DNA of 50,837 nucleotides. It comes from Bradyrhizobium iriomotense (GTDB taxonomy: Bacteria; Pseudomonadota; Alphaproteobacteria; Rhizobiales; Xanthobacteraceae). The stretch spans positions 1-50,837 of the forward strand of contig NZ_BSOW01000055.1 in NCBI RefSeq assembly GCF_030160715.1, written 5' to 3'. This document shows positions 23,844 to 32,620 of the stretch, piece by piece (the first letter of the stretch is position 1; each line of letters begins with the position of its first letter). The notes beneath the pieces were generated by a model, which had not been told where the DNA came from, did not search any database, and was given only the letters and a program-made list of their open reading frames with translations. The position numbers and the translations under genes are program-made.

Positions 23844-24569
23844 CTATTTGCCGGCCTTCCTGCGATTGCGCTTGGCCAGCACGTTGAAGAACTCGACCGC
23901 CGCCGAGAACGCAATTGCGAAGTAGATGTAGCCGCGCGGAATGTGAAACTGGAATCCATCCGCGACCAGCGCGACGCCGATCAGCACCAAGAATGCCAGC
24001 GCCAGCATCTTGGTGGTGGGATGCTCGGCAACGAATCGCGCCACCGGTCCCGAGGAAATGTACATCACGAGACAGGCGATCACGACGGCCGCGATCATGA
24101 TCTCGAGGTCCTGCGCCATGCCGATCGCTGTGATGATGGAATCCAGCGAAAACACGATGTCGATGACGACGATCTGGGCAATCACCCAGAAGAAGGCGCG
24201 GCGGCCGGAATTGTCCCCGCCTTCCTCGTCATCCGCATCGACCTCGGCATGGATCTCGTGGGTCGCTTTCGCGATCAGGAACAGGCCGCCACCGATCAGG
24301 ATGAGGTCGCGCCAGGAGAAATCGTAACCCCTGAGCGAGAACACCGGCTGGGTCAGGCCGATCAGCCAGACCAGGACGCTGAGCAGAATGATGCGGAACA
24401 CCAGGGCCAGCGCGAGCCCGATCTGGCGGGCGCGGTGCGCCTGCTTGTCGGGGATGCGCGAGACGATCACCGACAGGAAGATGACGTTGTCGATGCCGAG
24501 CACGATCTCGAGCGAGGTCAAGGTGAGAAGCGCGGCCCAGGCTTCCGGGCTGGTGATGAGATGCATCAT
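23844..24569 (-). CDS. TerC-family membrane protein
   Basis: 241 residues. ATG 24569 overlaps the stop of pcs (ATGA), which decides the start. About seven hydrophobic spans. The two TerC Asp-containing helices are LEIVLGIDNVIFLSVI and IVVIDIVFSLDSIITAIGMA, and an acidic loop, EVDADDEEGGDNSG, lies between. Ends with a basic tail, AKRNRRKAGK. TerC relatives are linked to tellurite resistance or, for Alx/MntP-like members, manganese export. Coupling with phosphatidylcholine synthase is curious but may be mere proximity. Confidence 0.9.
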   Translation of the reverse strand: MMHLITSPEAWAALLTLTSLEIVLGIDNVIFLSVIVSRIPDKQAHRARQIGLALALVFRIILLSVLVWLIGLTQPVFSLRGYDFSWRDLILIGGGLFLIAKATHEIHAEVDADDEEGGDNSGRRAFFWVIAQIVVIDIVFSLDSIITAIGMAQDLEIMIAAVVIACLVMYISSGPVARFVAEHPTTKMLALAFLVLIGVALVADGFQFHIPRGYIYFAIAFSAAVEFFNVLAKRNRRKAGK

Positions 24570-25291
24570 GCGAAGAATCTTGCCATCCTGATTACGGCGT
24601 CGCTGCCGACAATCCAGAGCGCGATCGCGCACAGCGCGACCTTCACGGCGGTGCCGACCTGGAAATCCATCTCCAGCGTATAGAGGCCGAGCGCGGCCCA
24701 GACCACGATCAGCGACATGGTGAGCCAGCGCAGCCGCACGACGCGGACCGGATGCAGCACGCGGAAGGGGACGAAGGTCAGGACGACTAGTGCGGCAACC
24801 AGCAGCGTCGACCACAGCGGCGACCAGTGCAGCAGGAACAGATAGAACGCCGCGGCGTTCCACAGCGCCGGAAAGCCGCGGAAGTGATTGTCCTCGGCCT
24901 TCATGCGCAGGTCGGCGAAATACAGCGCGCTGGTGACGATGATGGCGACCCCGAGCAGCGGCGCCGCGACCGGCAGCAACAGGCCGCTCGCCACGATCGC
25001 ATAGGCCGGCACGAACACATAGGTGACGAAATCGACCACGAGGTCGAGCACGTCGCCCGACCAGTTCGGCTGCACGTTCTTGACGTTCAGCCTGCGTGCG
25101 ATGGGTCCGTCGATCGCGTCGATGATGAGGGCGACGCCGAGCCATTGAAACATCGCCGCCCACTGCTCGCGCACGGCCTCCAGCATCGCCAGCAGCGCCA
25201 CCGCGCCGCCGAACGCCGTGAAGATATGCACGGAGAAGGCCGCGGCGCGGGCGGCCGGCGTGGGGTTGAGAGAATCCTGCGGGGTATCCAT
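24566..25291 (-). CDS. pcs: Phosphatidylcholine synthase
   Basis: 241 residues from ATG 25291, exactly the usual Pcs length; the longer upstream frame is not protein-like. It condenses CDP-diacylglycerol with choline in the inner membrane, a route found in rhizobia and some other bacteria that live with eukaryotes. The CDP-alcohol phosphotransferase motif is at about residues 58-84: DGPIARRLNVKNVQPNWSGD, then VLDLVVD (D-G-x2-A-R-x8-G-x3-D-x3-D, slightly spaced). About eight hydrophobic helices follow. Divergent from the UbiH-type gene. Confidence 0.95.
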   Translation of the reverse strand: MDTPQDSLNPTPAARAAAFSVHIFTAFGGAVALLAMLEAVREQWAAMFQWLGVALIIDAIDGPIARRLNVKNVQPNWSGDVLDLVVDFVTYVFVPAYAIVASGLLLPVAAPLLGVAIIVTSALYFADLRMKAEDNHFRGFPALWNAAAFYLFLLHWSPLWSTLLVAALVVLTFVPFRVLHPVRVVRLRWLTMSLIVVWAALGLYTLEMDFQVGTAVKVALCAIALWIVGSDAVIRMARFFA

Positions 25292-25413
25292 GGCTGGCGC
25301 AGTGCTATCAGAATGAGAACGATTTGCACATAAGCCGCGGCGGCATCCGGCCGCGCAATTCGCGACAAATTCGCGCGAAACAAGCGGCTTGAAATTGCCG
25401 CCGGGCATGTCAA

Positions 25414-26610
25414 ATGTCCGGGGTCATGACAGATCTAGCAGCACCTTTTGACGTGGCCGTGATCGGCGGTGGACCGGCGGGCGTCGCCGCGGCCATCGCG
25501 CTGGCGCAGACCGGCGCACGCACCGCGCTGGTGGCGCGGCACGCGCCTTATTCCGACAACCGCACCACTGCACTGCTCGGCGGCTCCGTTGAATTCCTGG
25601 ACGGGCTCGGGGTCTGGTCACGCTGCAGCGACAAGGCCGCGCCGCTGGAGGCGATGCGGCTCGTCGACGACACCGGCCGCCTGATCCGCGCGCCGGAGGT
25701 GCGGTTTTCCTGCCATGAGATCGGGCTCGACGCGTTCGGCTACAACATCGACAACCGCTCGCTGATGCTGGCGCTGGAGGCACGTGCCATCGAGCTTGCC
25801 AATCTCGTTCGCTTCGATGACGAGGCCGACAGCGTCCTCACCGAGGCCGAGGACGTCGCGCTCCACACGGCCGCGGGGCAGTATCTGACGGCGCACCTCG
25901 TGGTCGGCGCCGACGGCCGGCATTCGCTGTGCCGGGAGACCGCCGGCATCGATGTCACGCGACGCGATCTCAAGCAGACGGCGCTGACCTTCAACGTCAG
26001 CCATTCCCGGCCGCATCGCAACGTCTCGACCGAGTTCCACACGCCGCACGGTCCCTGCGTGTTCGTGCCGCTTCCGGGCGATCGCTCCAGCATCGTCTGG
26101 GTCGCCTCGCCTGCGGAAGCCGAGCGGCTCAGGGCCCTGAGCGACGAGGAGCTCTCGGCTGCGATCGAGAAGCAATCGCATTTCATCCTGGGCCGCATGA
26201 GCGTGGAACCGGGCCGCAACCTGTTTCCGCTGGCGATCGAGCGGCCGAAATCCTTCGCCCGCGACCGCATCGCGCTCGTGGGCGAAGCGGCCCATGTGGT
26301 TCCCCCGATTGGCGCACAGGGCCTCAATCTGGGCCTGCGGGATGCCGCCGATATCGCCAGGCTCGCTGGAGAGGCGATCGCGGCTGGCGGCGATCCCGGC
26401 GCGGACGATGTGCTCAAGCGCTACGACTGGGCGCGCCGCCCGGACATTTTGAGCCGGACCTTCATGATCGATATGGCGAACCGTTCGCTGCTGAACGATT
26501 TCCTGCCGCTGCAACCGGTCCGCGCCGTCGGCATGCACCTGCTCGGCGCCATCGGCCCGTTGCGGCGCTTTGCGATGCGCGAGGGGCTCGCGCCGACGTG
26601 GCGACGCTAA
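25414..26610 (+). CDS. UbiH/UbiF-family FAD-dependent hydroxylase
   Basis: 398 residues from ATG 25414; ATG 25426 (MTDLAAPFDVAVIGGG) is an equally good start. Class A flavin monooxygenase. The dinucleotide-binding GGGPAGVAAAIALAQTG is at about 18-34, the second motif LVVGADGRHSLCRETAG near 160, and the FAD ribityl motif ALVGEAAHVVPPIGAQGLNLG near 290. Members hydroxylate the ubiquinone precursor ring. Which ring position is served here cannot be told. The enzyme is cytosolic but acts at the membrane on polyprenylated substrates. It is single-gene, divergent from pcs. Confidence 0.9.
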   Translation: MSGVMTDLAAPFDVAVIGGGPAGVAAAIALAQTGARTALVARHAPYSDNRTTALLGGSVEFLDGLGVWSRCSDKAAPLEAMRLVDDTGRLIRAPEVRFSCHEIGLDAFGYNIDNRSLMLALEARAIELANLVRFDDEADSVLTEAEDVALHTAAGQYLTAHLVVGADGRHSLCRETAGIDVTRRDLKQTALTFNVSHSRPHRNVSTEFHTPHGPCVFVPLPGDRSSIVWVASPAEAERLRALSDEELSAAIEKQSHFILGRMSVEPGRNLFPLAIERPKSFARDRIALVGEAAHVVPPIGAQGLNLGLRDAADIARLAGEAIAAGGDPGADDVLKRYDWARRPDILSRTFMIDMANRSLLNDFLPLQPVRAVGMHLLGAIGPLRRFAMREGLAPTWRR

Positions 26611-26628
26611 TCTGGCGCTAACGGCGTT

Positions 26629-27582
26629 TCACGGAAACGCCAGCCGTCCGGTCTGGATGAACCACATCACGCTGGTCAGCGTGACAACCGACGCAAACGT
26701 CCCGAGCAGCACCGCCACGGACGCGGACTCGATCCAGGCGTCATTCTGCCGTGCGATGACGAACACGTTCAGCGCCGGCGGCAGCGAGGCCATCAACACC
26801 GCGGTCGCGGCCCAAGGCTGCGCGAACGGGCCGAAGGCGAGCATGAGGCCCAGCGCTGCGAGCGGATGGACGAGGAGCTTTACCGCGATCACGCCCGGCA
26901 CCTCCCAAGGCACGCGATCGAACGGCCGCAACGCCACGGTGACGCCGAGCACGAACAGCGCGGTCGGCGCGGCGGCATTTTGCAGGAAGGTGATGGTGCG
27001 ATCGAGCGCAACGGGCAGCTCGATATGGAGTGCCGCGACGGCCGCGCCAAAGCAGGCCGACATGATCAGCGGGTTGAGCAGGATCTGCTTCAGCACGACG
27101 CCGAAGGCGTGCAGGATCGAGGGATGATCGCGGTCAGAGAGCTCGATCAGGAGCGGCACGATCGTGAACAGGAAGATGCTGTCGCAGCAGAAGATCAGCG
27201 CGGTGGGCGCAGCAGCTTTCGATCCGAGCACCGCGAGCGCGAGCCCTGGGCCCATATAGCCGATATTGCCGTAGCCGCCGGAGAGCCCCGCAAGCGTCGC
27301 CTCGCGCAGCGACAGCCGGCCAACGACCTTCCCGACAACGAGCGCAATGCTGAACGCCGCAACCGTCGAAAGCGTGGTCGCAACCAGAAACGGCGGGTTG
27401 TTCAACTCGGAGAACGGCGTCTTCGACATGATTGCAAAGAGCAGCGCCGGCAACGACACGTAGAGCAGGAAGAAATTCATCCAGGCGAGGCCCGATTCCG
27501 GCAGGGACTTGGCCTTGCCGCAGGCGTAACCGACGAAGATCAGGCCGAAATAAGGTAAGGCCAGATTGAGGATATCGACCAT
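26629..27582 (-). CDS. AEC (auxin efflux carrier) family transporter
   Basis: 317 residues with about ten hydrophobic helices in two halves. It starts VDILNLALPYFGLIFVGYACG, with PALLFAIMSKTPFSELNN in helix 2-3, a GGYGNIGYMGPGLAL break helix, PLIMSACFGAAVAAL and AVLMASLPPALNVFVIARQ in the second half. The Asn-rich broken helices are typical of this secondary-carrier family, which moves small organic acids such as malonate or malate. Substrate here unknown. Ends 18 bp from the convergent UbiH-type gene. Confidence 0.92.
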   Translation of the reverse strand: MVDILNLALPYFGLIFVGYACGKAKSLPESGLAWMNFFLLYVSLPALLFAIMSKTPFSELNNPPFLVATTLSTVAAFSIALVVGKVVGRLSLREATLAGLSGGYGNIGYMGPGLALAVLGSKAAAPTALIFCCDSIFLFTIVPLLIELSDRDHPSILHAFGVVLKQILLNPLIMSACFGAAVAALHIELPVALDRTITFLQNAAAPTALFVLGVTVALRPFDRVPWEVPGVIAVKLLVHPLAALGLMLAFGPFAQPWAATAVLMASLPPALNVFVIARQNDAWIESASVAVLLGTFASVVTLTSVMWFIQTGRLAFP

Positions 27583-27688
27583 TTATGAAGTGACTTCTGA
27601 GGTAATCGGGGCTATCCGCCCGCCCTCCGCGGGTTAATTCCAAGCAAGGGCACTAGCATCGGCCACAATCCTGGTCTATCGACGAAGC

Positions 27689-28021
27689 ATGATTAAAGCT
27701 CGGACCGCCAAATTCCAGATCGGACAGGTCGTGCGCCACCGGATCTTCTCGTTCCGGGGCGTGATCTTCGACATCGATCCGGAATTCAACAACACCGAGG
27801 AATGGTGGCTGTCGATCCCGGAGGAGGTCCGGCCCCACAAGGATCAGCCGTTCTACCATCTGCTGGCCGAGAACGCGGAATCCGAATACGTCGCCTACGT
27901 CTCGGAGCAGAACCTGTTGCCCGACGATTCCGGCGAGCCGATCCGCCATTCCCAGGTCGCCGAGATCTTCGTGAAGGACAAGTCTGGCGGCTATCGCCCG
28001 CGCAATCCGTCGCTCAACTGA
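27689..28021 (+). CDS. hspQ: Heat shock protein HspQ
   Basis: 110 residues. The HspQ/YccV-like domain is complete: KFQIGQVVRHRIFSFRGVIF at the start, DPEFNNTEEWWLSIPEEVRP, QPFYHLLAENAESEYVAYVS and QNLLPDDSGEPIRHSQVAEI. HspQ binds hemimethylated DNA in vitro and acts as an adaptor and specificity enhancer for Lon protease. Single gene followed by a strong terminator. Confidence 0.95.
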   Translation: MIKARTAKFQIGQVVRHRIFSFRGVIFDIDPEFNNTEEWWLSIPEEVRPHKDQPFYHLLAENAESEYVAYVSEQNLLPDDSGEPIRHSQVAEIFVKDKSGGYRPRNPSLN

Positions 28022-28051
28022 TCCCTTTCAAATTCGGCCAATCGAGCCAAC

Positions 28052-28081
28052 AAAAAAGGCGCTCAATCGAGCGCCTTTTTC
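28052..28081. terminator. Bidirectional intrinsic terminator
   Basis: GGCGCTC (28058-28064) and GAGCGCC (28069-28075) with a 4-nt loop, flanked by six A on the left and five T on the right. It serves hspQ from the left and the IalB-like gene from the right. Confidence 0.9.
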
Positions 28082-28100
28082 GTGTTCTGCGTCGGCCCGA

Positions 28101-28916
28101 TTACTTCTGGGCGGAAGGCGCCACCTGACCGCTCTGCTCGAGCTTCTTGCGCTGCTCGTCGGCCTTCTTCTGAAGCTCTTCCTGGAGCTTCTTCTGGTTC
28201 TCTTCGAACACCTTCGGATCGGTCGGCGGACCGTCATAGGCCTTGGCAAATTCGCCGGCGAGCGGCAGCGGCAGCGTCAGCGGCGCGCCATTGGCGTTGA
28301 TCGCCTGCACCACCAGGTTCTGGCCCTTCTTCAGGTTGGCGATGAGGTCGGGGGTCGCCTCATAATCCGACATGCAGCCGTTGGCGAAGCAGATCACATA
28401 GGGGCTCTGCAGCGGCGGATTGCTGTCGACGATGATGCGGGTGCCGTGCACGAGCTGCATGCCGAGCGGCAGCGTGACGCGAAGAATCTTCTTCGGCTCG
28501 CCTTCCGGCTCGATGATCACGGCGGCAATCACCGGCTGGCCGGACTCGATGCGGCCGTCCTTGCCGGTGAAGCAGACCTGCTTGGCGTTGGCGTCCTGGC
28601 CCTTCAGGCAGAACTTGGTCCAGGGCGCGTAGATCAGCTGGACTTGCTGCTGTTGCTGGTCGGCGGGCGGTGCGCCGGCCGGCGGAGCGCCAGCGGCGGG
28701 TGCCTGGCCCTGAGCCTGCGGCGCCGGCGTGGCGGGCGCCGGCGCCTTGGGAGCAGCGGCCTTCGGCGCGGCTTTCGGAGCAGCCTTCGGTGCCGCCGGA
28801 GCAGGCGTTGCGGTCTGAGCCTGGGCGGCGAACGGAACAACCAGTGCAGAGGCCGTCAACAGGGCGAGAAGGCGCCCGCGCGGCCGGACCGACGCGGCCA
28901 AAATACGGAAATTCAT
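28101..28916 (-). CDS. Invasion-associated locus B (IalB) family secreted protein
   Basis: 271 residues from ATG 28916. Signal peptide about 1-34 (ending AQAQ), then a low-complexity Ala/Pro/Lys linker with PAAPKAAPKAAPKAA and a short poly-Gln, then the IalB domain (about 90-225). Its Cys residues are WTKFCLKG, KQVCFTGKDG, VICFANGC. The last 35 residues form a charged coiled helix (VFEENQKKLQEELQKKADEQ). IalB was described in Bartonella invasion of red cells, but the family is widespread in non-pathogenic alphaproteobacteria and probably has an envelope role. Confidence 0.9.
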   Translation of the reverse strand: MNFRILAASVRPRGRLLALLTASALVVPFAAQAQTATPAPAAPKAAPKAAPKAAAPKAPAPATPAPQAQGQAPAAGAPPAGAPPADQQQQQVQLIYAPWTKFCLKGQDANAKQVCFTGKDGRIESGQPVIAAVIIEPEGEPKKILRVTLPLGMQLVHGTRIIVDSNPPLQSPYVICFANGCMSDYEATPDLIANLKKGQNLVVQAINANGAPLTLPLPLAGEFAKAYDGPPTDPKVFEENQKKLQEELQKKADEQRKKLEQSGQVAPSAQK

Positions 28917-29181
28917 TGCGGAAAACCCTTTCTGAACGGGAAGTGCCCGAACCGCTCCTAAACACCGAACCGAGCCGCTGTGGCGCGGCTGTCTCCCCAT
29001 CAATAGAGGCGGAAACGTGACAAGTTCGGCGCTCCTGCGCGATTGCCCGCCTTCTTAACGTGGCGGACGAAAAGATCAATGCCGACAAGCATCTTTGAAG
29101 TGGGCAGAGAGGCCGAAGTCGAAGGCCTATGCTAGGGTTTGGAGGTGACTGATCCCCGAATCGATCCGCGCGCCGTCGTTC

Positions 29182-31005
29182 ATGTCTAAGTGCCTGCGCT
29201 TAGCCGCCGCGGCCTGCGTGGCGCTCGCGCTCACATTTGCGGCGCCGATGTCCGTTCCGGGCAGGGCCGCCGACAGCTACGCCATTGCCATGCATGGCGC
29301 GCCGGCCCTGCCGCCCGATTTCACCCACATGCCCTATGCCAATCCAGATGCACCCAAGGGCGGTAGGCTGATCTGGTCGGTGCTCGGCACCTTCGACAGC
29401 CTCAATCCGTTCATCGTGAGGGGTATCGCAGTCCAGCAGGTTCGCAGCTACATCGTCGAAAGCCTGCTGGCGCGCGGCAATGATGAGGCCTTCACGCTGT
29501 ACGGCCTGCTCGCCAAGACGGTCGAGACCGACAACGACCGGACTTACGTGACATTCCACCTCGATCCGCGAGCGCGGTTCTCCGACGGAACACCGGTGCT
29601 GGCCGATGACGTACTGTTCTCCTGGCAACTCCTGCGCGACCATGGCCGCCCCAACCACCGCCAATTTTACACCAAAGTCGCCAAGGCGGAGGCACCTGAT
29701 CCCCTCACCGTCCGCTTCGATCTCGCCGGGGCCAATGACCGGGAACTGCCGCTGATCCTCGGGCTGATGCCGATCCTGCCGAGGCACGGCGTCGATGTCG
29801 CGACCTTCGAGGAGACGACGATGACCGGCCCGACCGGCTCGGGCCCCTATCGCGTCACGGCCGTGAAGCCCGGCACCAGCGTGACGCTGACCCGCAATCC
29901 CGATTATTGGGGCCGCGACCTGCCGGTCAATCGCGGCCTCTACAATTTCGACGAGATCAGGCTCGATTATTATCGTGAGGCGAACGGCCAGTTCGAAGCC
30001 TTCAAGCGCGGCCTTTATGACTTTCGCGTCGAGACCGAGCCGCTGCGCTGGCACGACGCCTACGACTTTCCCGCCGTCAAGAACGGCGAGGTGATCCGCG
30101 ACACTATCAAGCCCGGTGTGCCGCAGCCCTCGGAATTTCTCGTGTTCAACACCCGCCGCCCGATGTTTGCCGACATCCGGGTGCGGCAGGCACTGACGCT
30201 GCTGTTCGATTTCGAGCTGGTCAACCGCAGCTATTTCTTCGGGCTCTATTCGCGCGTGGCCGGCTACTTCGCGGGCTCGGACCTCTCCGCCTATGGCCGC
30301 CCCGCCGACGCGCGCGAGCGGGAGCTCCTGAAGCCGTATGCGGCGCAAATCCGGCCGGACATCATGGATGGCAGCTATCGCCTGCCGGTGACCGACGGCT
30401 CGGGCCGAGACCGCACGACGCTGCGCGCGGCACTGAAGCTGTTGTCGGAGGCCGGCTACGATCTCGACGGCACGGTGCTGCGCAACCGCGCGACGAAGGC
30501 GCCCTTCACCTTCGAGATCCTGGTGACGACGCGCGACCAGGAGCGCATTGCGCTCGCCTTCGTGCGTGACCTCAAGCGCGCCGGCATCGAGCCGACCGTG
30601 CGTTCGGTCGATCCGGTGCAGTTCGACCAGCGCCGGCTCGGCTTCGAGTTCGACATGATCCAGAACCGCTGGGACCAGTCGCTCTCGCCGGGCAACGAGC
30701 AGTCGTTCTACTGGGGCAGCGTCGCGGCCGACAATCCAGGCACCCGCAACTACATGGGCGCGAAGGACCCGGCCGTCGACGCGATGATCGCAGCCCTGCT
30801 GGAGGCCCGTGACCACGCGGATTTTGTCTCCGCCGTCCGGGCCCTCGACCGCGCCCTGATCGCTGGTTTCTACACGATCCCCCTGTTTAACGTATCGGAG
30901 CAATGGATCGCGCGTTGGAATCGGATAGAACGGCCATCGGCTACCGCGTTGTCCGGCTATCTGCCGGAGACCTGGTGGCAGAAGGCGGACGCCCCGAGCA
31001 AGTAA
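29182..31005 (+). CDS. YejA-like periplasmic peptide-binding protein (family 5)
   Basis: 607 residues with a signal peptide of about 30 residues (ending GRAADS). Family 5 solute-binding fold: HMPYANPDAPKGGRLIWSVL near the start, VESLLARGNDEAFTLYGLLA, FHLDPRARFSDGTPVLADDV (the classical SBP_bac_5 motif), and EFLVFNTRRPMFADIRVRQA with LTLLFDFELVNR. Length and the DAPKGG start match the YejA subgroup, which serves the YejBEF oligopeptide transporter. No permease gene is next to it here. A ligase-like gene follows 28 bp downstream. Confidence 0.88.
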   Translation: MSKCLRLAAAACVALALTFAAPMSVPGRAADSYAIAMHGAPALPPDFTHMPYANPDAPKGGRLIWSVLGTFDSLNPFIVRGIAVQQVRSYIVESLLARGNDEAFTLYGLLAKTVETDNDRTYVTFHLDPRARFSDGTPVLADDVLFSWQLLRDHGRPNHRQFYTKVAKAEAPDPLTVRFDLAGANDRELPLILGLMPILPRHGVDVATFEETTMTGPTGSGPYRVTAVKPGTSVTLTRNPDYWGRDLPVNRGLYNFDEIRLDYYREANGQFEAFKRGLYDFRVETEPLRWHDAYDFPAVKNGEVIRDTIKPGVPQPSEFLVFNTRRPMFADIRVRQALTLLFDFELVNRSYFFGLYSRVAGYFAGSDLSAYGRPADARERELLKPYAAQIRPDIMDGSYRLPVTDGSGRDRTTLRAALKLLSEAGYDLDGTVLRNRATKAPFTFEILVTTRDQERIALAFVRDLKRAGIEPTVRSVDPVQFDQRRLGFEFDMIQNRWDQSLSPGNEQSFYWGSVAADNPGTRNYMGAKDPAVDAMIAALLEARDHADFVSAVRALDRALIAGFYTIPLFNVSEQWIARWNRIERPSATALSGYLPETWWQKADAPSK

Positions 31006-31033
31006 CAAGGCAACCAGCAAGCGACGTGATGCC

Positions 31034-32536
31034 GTGATCCAGCCAGCCGTATCGCCGACGCTCGACACGCTGTTCCAGCGGACGCTGGCCCGCCAGCCGC
31101 ATGCGCCGGCGCTGTACGATCCCCTCAACAAGATTCGCATCACCGGGCATCTGCCCAGGCGCTTGACCTATGCGGAAGCCGATCGGGCGATCGAGGCGCT
31201 GTCGGCCCATTTCGTCGAGTCCGGTCTGCCGGCCAACTCCGTCATCGCCGTGCAATTGCCTAGCACTGTCGAGTTCGTGCTCACGGTGCTCGCCGCTCAT
31301 CGCGCCGGCCTCGTCGTCGCCGTGCTGCCGCTCTTGTGGCGTCACGCCGAGCTGACCGCGGCGCTCAACCGCACCGCGGCGCGTGCGATCGTCACCATGA
31401 GCAAGGTCGACGGGGTCGTCTACGCCGATCTCGCCATGCATGCCGCGGCGGAAGCCTTCTCCATCCGTCACGTCTGCGGCTTCGGCACCGATCTGCCCGA
31501 AGGCATGGCCTCGCTCGACGATGTTCTTTCGCGCGCACCCGGCACGACACGCAGTGTCATCCAGGACGGCCGCAAGGCGGCGATGATCTCCTTCGACGTC
31601 ACTGCGGAAGGCTTTCGTCCGGTGCCGCGGCCGCATTTCAGCATCATCGCGGGCGGGCTTGCGATGTCGCTCGAAGCCGACATTCCGCAGGGCGCGACCA
31701 TCATGTCGGCGTTCACGCCGATGTCGTTTGCCGGTCTCGCCTCCTCGCTTGCGATCTGGCTGCTGTCTGGTGGAACGCTCGCGCTGCATCATCCCTTCGA
31801 TGGCGAGGTGCTGGAGCAGCAAGTCAATGAGCAGGGCTGCGAGGTGCTGATCGCGCCCGCCCTGCTCGCCCTGCGGCTCGGCGAGGCCGATCTCGCGGCG
31901 CGGATGCCGGGCTTGCGCAACGTCGTCGGCCTGTGGCGCGCGCCGGAGCAGGTCGCGGCGAGCGATGCCTGGATCGCGCCGCATGCGCCGCTGACGGATG
32001 TCTATCTGTTCGGCGAGGCCGGCCTGTTCGGGGCGCGGCGCGGCGAGGACGGCATGCCCGTGCCGGTGATGCCAGGGCCGCACGGCGCCCCGCGGGAGCA
32101 GTCCGGCTCCTCGGTTGCCGGCGAGATCCTGCTGACGCCGAAGGGCACGCTCGGCCTGCGCGGGCCGATGGTACCGATCGCGGCCTATGCCCCGCCGCAG
32201 CCGGTCGGCGACATGCTGACAGCGCAGCCGCCGCGCGACTATGTCGACACCGGCTACGCCGCGCGGCTCGATCGCCCGAGTGGCGCGATCTGCATCACGG
32301 CGCCCCCGTCCGGCATCATGGCCGTCGGCGGCTACCGCTTCCTGTCCAATGATTTGCAGGAATGGGCGCGCCGGCTCGGCCAGGGCGCCCTGCTCACGGC
32401 GCTGCCTGACCGGCTCTCCGGACACCGTCTGGCCGGGCGCGCCCAGGACAATGCAAGGGCCCGCGAGGCGCTCGGCGAACTCGGGCTTAACCCCCTGATG
32501 GTTGAGGCTTTTCGCGACCGCACCGGGCCCGGTTGA
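31034..32536 (+). CDS. AMP-binding (ANL superfamily) protein, probably degenerate
   Basis: 500 residues from GTG 31034. The overall fold follows acyl-CoA synthetases: RRLTYAEADRAIEALSAHFV, NSVIAVQLPSTVEFVLTVLA, SFAGLASSLAIWLLSGGTLA and IMAVGGYRFLSNDLQEWARR. However, the motifs that make the enzyme work are missing. The ATP-binding S/T-S/T-G-T-T-G is replaced by ISFDVTAEG, the adenine motif Y-G-x-T-E by LFGEAGLFG, the T-G-D by DTGYAAR, and no catalytic Lys is seen near the C-terminus. Either it has lost adenylation activity or it acts in a new way. It may share a transcript with the YejA-like gene (28 bp). Confidence 0.7.
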   Translation: MIQPAVSPTLDTLFQRTLARQPHAPALYDPLNKIRITGHLPRRLTYAEADRAIEALSAHFVESGLPANSVIAVQLPSTVEFVLTVLAAHRAGLVVAVLPLLWRHAELTAALNRTAARAIVTMSKVDGVVYADLAMHAAAEAFSIRHVCGFGTDLPEGMASLDDVLSRAPGTTRSVIQDGRKAAMISFDVTAEGFRPVPRPHFSIIAGGLAMSLEADIPQGATIMSAFTPMSFAGLASSLAIWLLSGGTLALHHPFDGEVLEQQVNEQGCEVLIAPALLALRLGEADLAARMPGLRNVVGLWRAPEQVAASDAWIAPHAPLTDVYLFGEAGLFGARRGEDGMPVPVMPGPHGAPREQSGSSVAGEILLTPKGTLGLRGPMVPIAAYAPPQPVGDMLTAQPPRDYVDTGYAARLDRPSGAICITAPPSGIMAVGGYRFLSNDLQEWARRLGQGALLTALPDRLSGHRLAGRAQDNARAREALGELGLNPLMVEAFRDRTGPG

Positions 32537-32620
32537 ATGCATTTCACCGCGTCCGTTGACCGGGCATTAAGGCGGCCCAACTAGATTGCGCGGCATTCGT
32601 GTGCGTAATCAGAGCTTGAG

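Noticed and set aside
29200..32542. Minus-strand frames of 647 and 533 residues opposite the YejA-like and ligase-like genes
   Set aside because: Shadows of the plus-strand genes, which have signal peptide and family motifs.
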